Positions 63,805 through 64,000 of a stretch of 64,000 nt of DNA are shown here, in pieces. Both the position numbers and the translations under genes were made by a program. The DNA lies in assembly GCA_020723285.1 (NCBI GenBank), contig DYJE01000001.1, positions 613,294 to 677,293 on the forward strand, given 5' to 3'. Under the pieces are notes generated by a model. It was given only the letters and a program-made list of their open reading frames with translations. It searched no databases and was not told the DNA's origin. Each line of letters starts with the position of its first letter. Position 1 is the first letter of the stretch. Source of the DNA: Desulforapulum autotrophicum (GTDB lineage: Bacteria; Desulfobacterota; Desulfobacteria; Desulfobacterales; Desulfolunaceae).

Positions 63805-64000
63805 ACACCGCCCGGGTCCGCGTGACCCTTGTGTGAACAATGGGGGGAATATGGGACAGGTCAATTATCGAAGTATCGAACAAGCTCCATTCAGAAAGAA
63901 GATATCCCATGAAATCGCATGCGAACGTAACCAGTGGGAGTGAATTCAGTGAAAATGAAGTGATGGGATAGGTCTGGAAACAGGCGTTAGGGTGGTTTGT
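63805..64000. other. Right-edge intergenic region
   Basis: No open frame with a ribosome site. It holds a near-duplicated phrase, TGGGACAGGTC at about 63853 and TGGGATAGGTC at about 63963. I cannot assign it to a known element. Confidence 0.4.

Noticed and set aside
63840..64000. Insertion-sequence end at the right edge
   Set aside because: The TGGGACAGGTC / TGGGATAGGTC similarity is short and direct. There are no inverted ends or transposase frame in view, so I only note it.

Overview
The window reads as a chromosomal segment of a Desulfobacterota bacterium, probably a sulfate reducer of the Desulfobacterales type; I cannot name the genus. The grounds are: an acetyl-CoA (Wood-Ljungdahl) pathway MetV/MetF pair beside a tetrahaem cytochrome c and HdrC/NarI-like redox subunits; a TAT-exported multi-cluster ferredoxin with a cytochrome b; several PAS and hybrid histidine kinases; a GEMM-type riboswitch; and a C-terminal GxGCFI motif on an exported beta-helix protein. 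Genes are dense on both strands. I see no rRNA, tRNA, CRISPR array, prophage or complete insertion sequence.

Layout. 1-2924 (minus): a sensor kinase and a receiver-PAS-kinase. 3061-6647 (minus): one operon, tetrahaem cytochrome c > metV > five-helix cytochrome b > HdrC-like ferredoxin > metF, with a visible promoter and a terminator. It looks like a membrane-anchored methylene-tetrahydrofolate reductase complex and is the most interesting protein system here. 6716-12741: a small STAS-like protein behind a consensus promoter, an RluA pseudouridine synthase with an iron alcohol dehydrogenase, a lipoprotein, a TetR regulator and a hybrid kinase. 12911-16049 (plus): nadE, a MITE-like element, a fused HAD/NrtR-like Nudix regulator and a rhomboid protease. 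16046-19092 (minus): exported Fe-S protein, cytochrome b, a 29-residue membrane peptide, ECF sigma and zinc-finger anti-sigma. 19217-22357 (plus): a nitronate monooxygenase-like flavoprotein, a small protein and a PilJ-type chemoreceptor.

22366-30613 (minus): a PurF paralogue without the glutaminase cysteine, aat, clpA-clpS, secA and a PilZ protein. 31014-35707 (minus): a three-gene envelope operon of TPR/beta-barrel, FecR-domain and beta-helix proteins. 35826-38700 (plus): a polytopic GT-C-like protein and a GT2 glycosyltransferase. 38766-39066: a GEMM-I riboswitch with a perfect-spacing promoter, a 125-nt loop insertion and a strong terminator. It carries an A where c-di-GMP aptamers usually have G20, a sign of 3',3'-cGAMP specificity. 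39111-47215 (plus): argS, a SPOR protein, gatC-gatA, a small protein, mutL and a TerC-family protein. 47247-54856 (minus): a membrane protein; a VKOR/DsbA fusion with aroB, a KDPG-type aldolase and an HMGL-like aldolase; a REP-like hairpin; and an acyl-CoA dehydrogenase under a MerR regulator with a perfect 20-bp palindrome.

54955-64000: a frameshifted orphan MazE-type antitoxin, a winged-helix-like protein, dapF, a complete CusC/CusB/CusA-like copper or silver efflux operon whose adaptor carries five heavy-metal-binding repeats, and a methyltransferase.

All calls come from reading the sequence and remembered family motifs. No database search was run.
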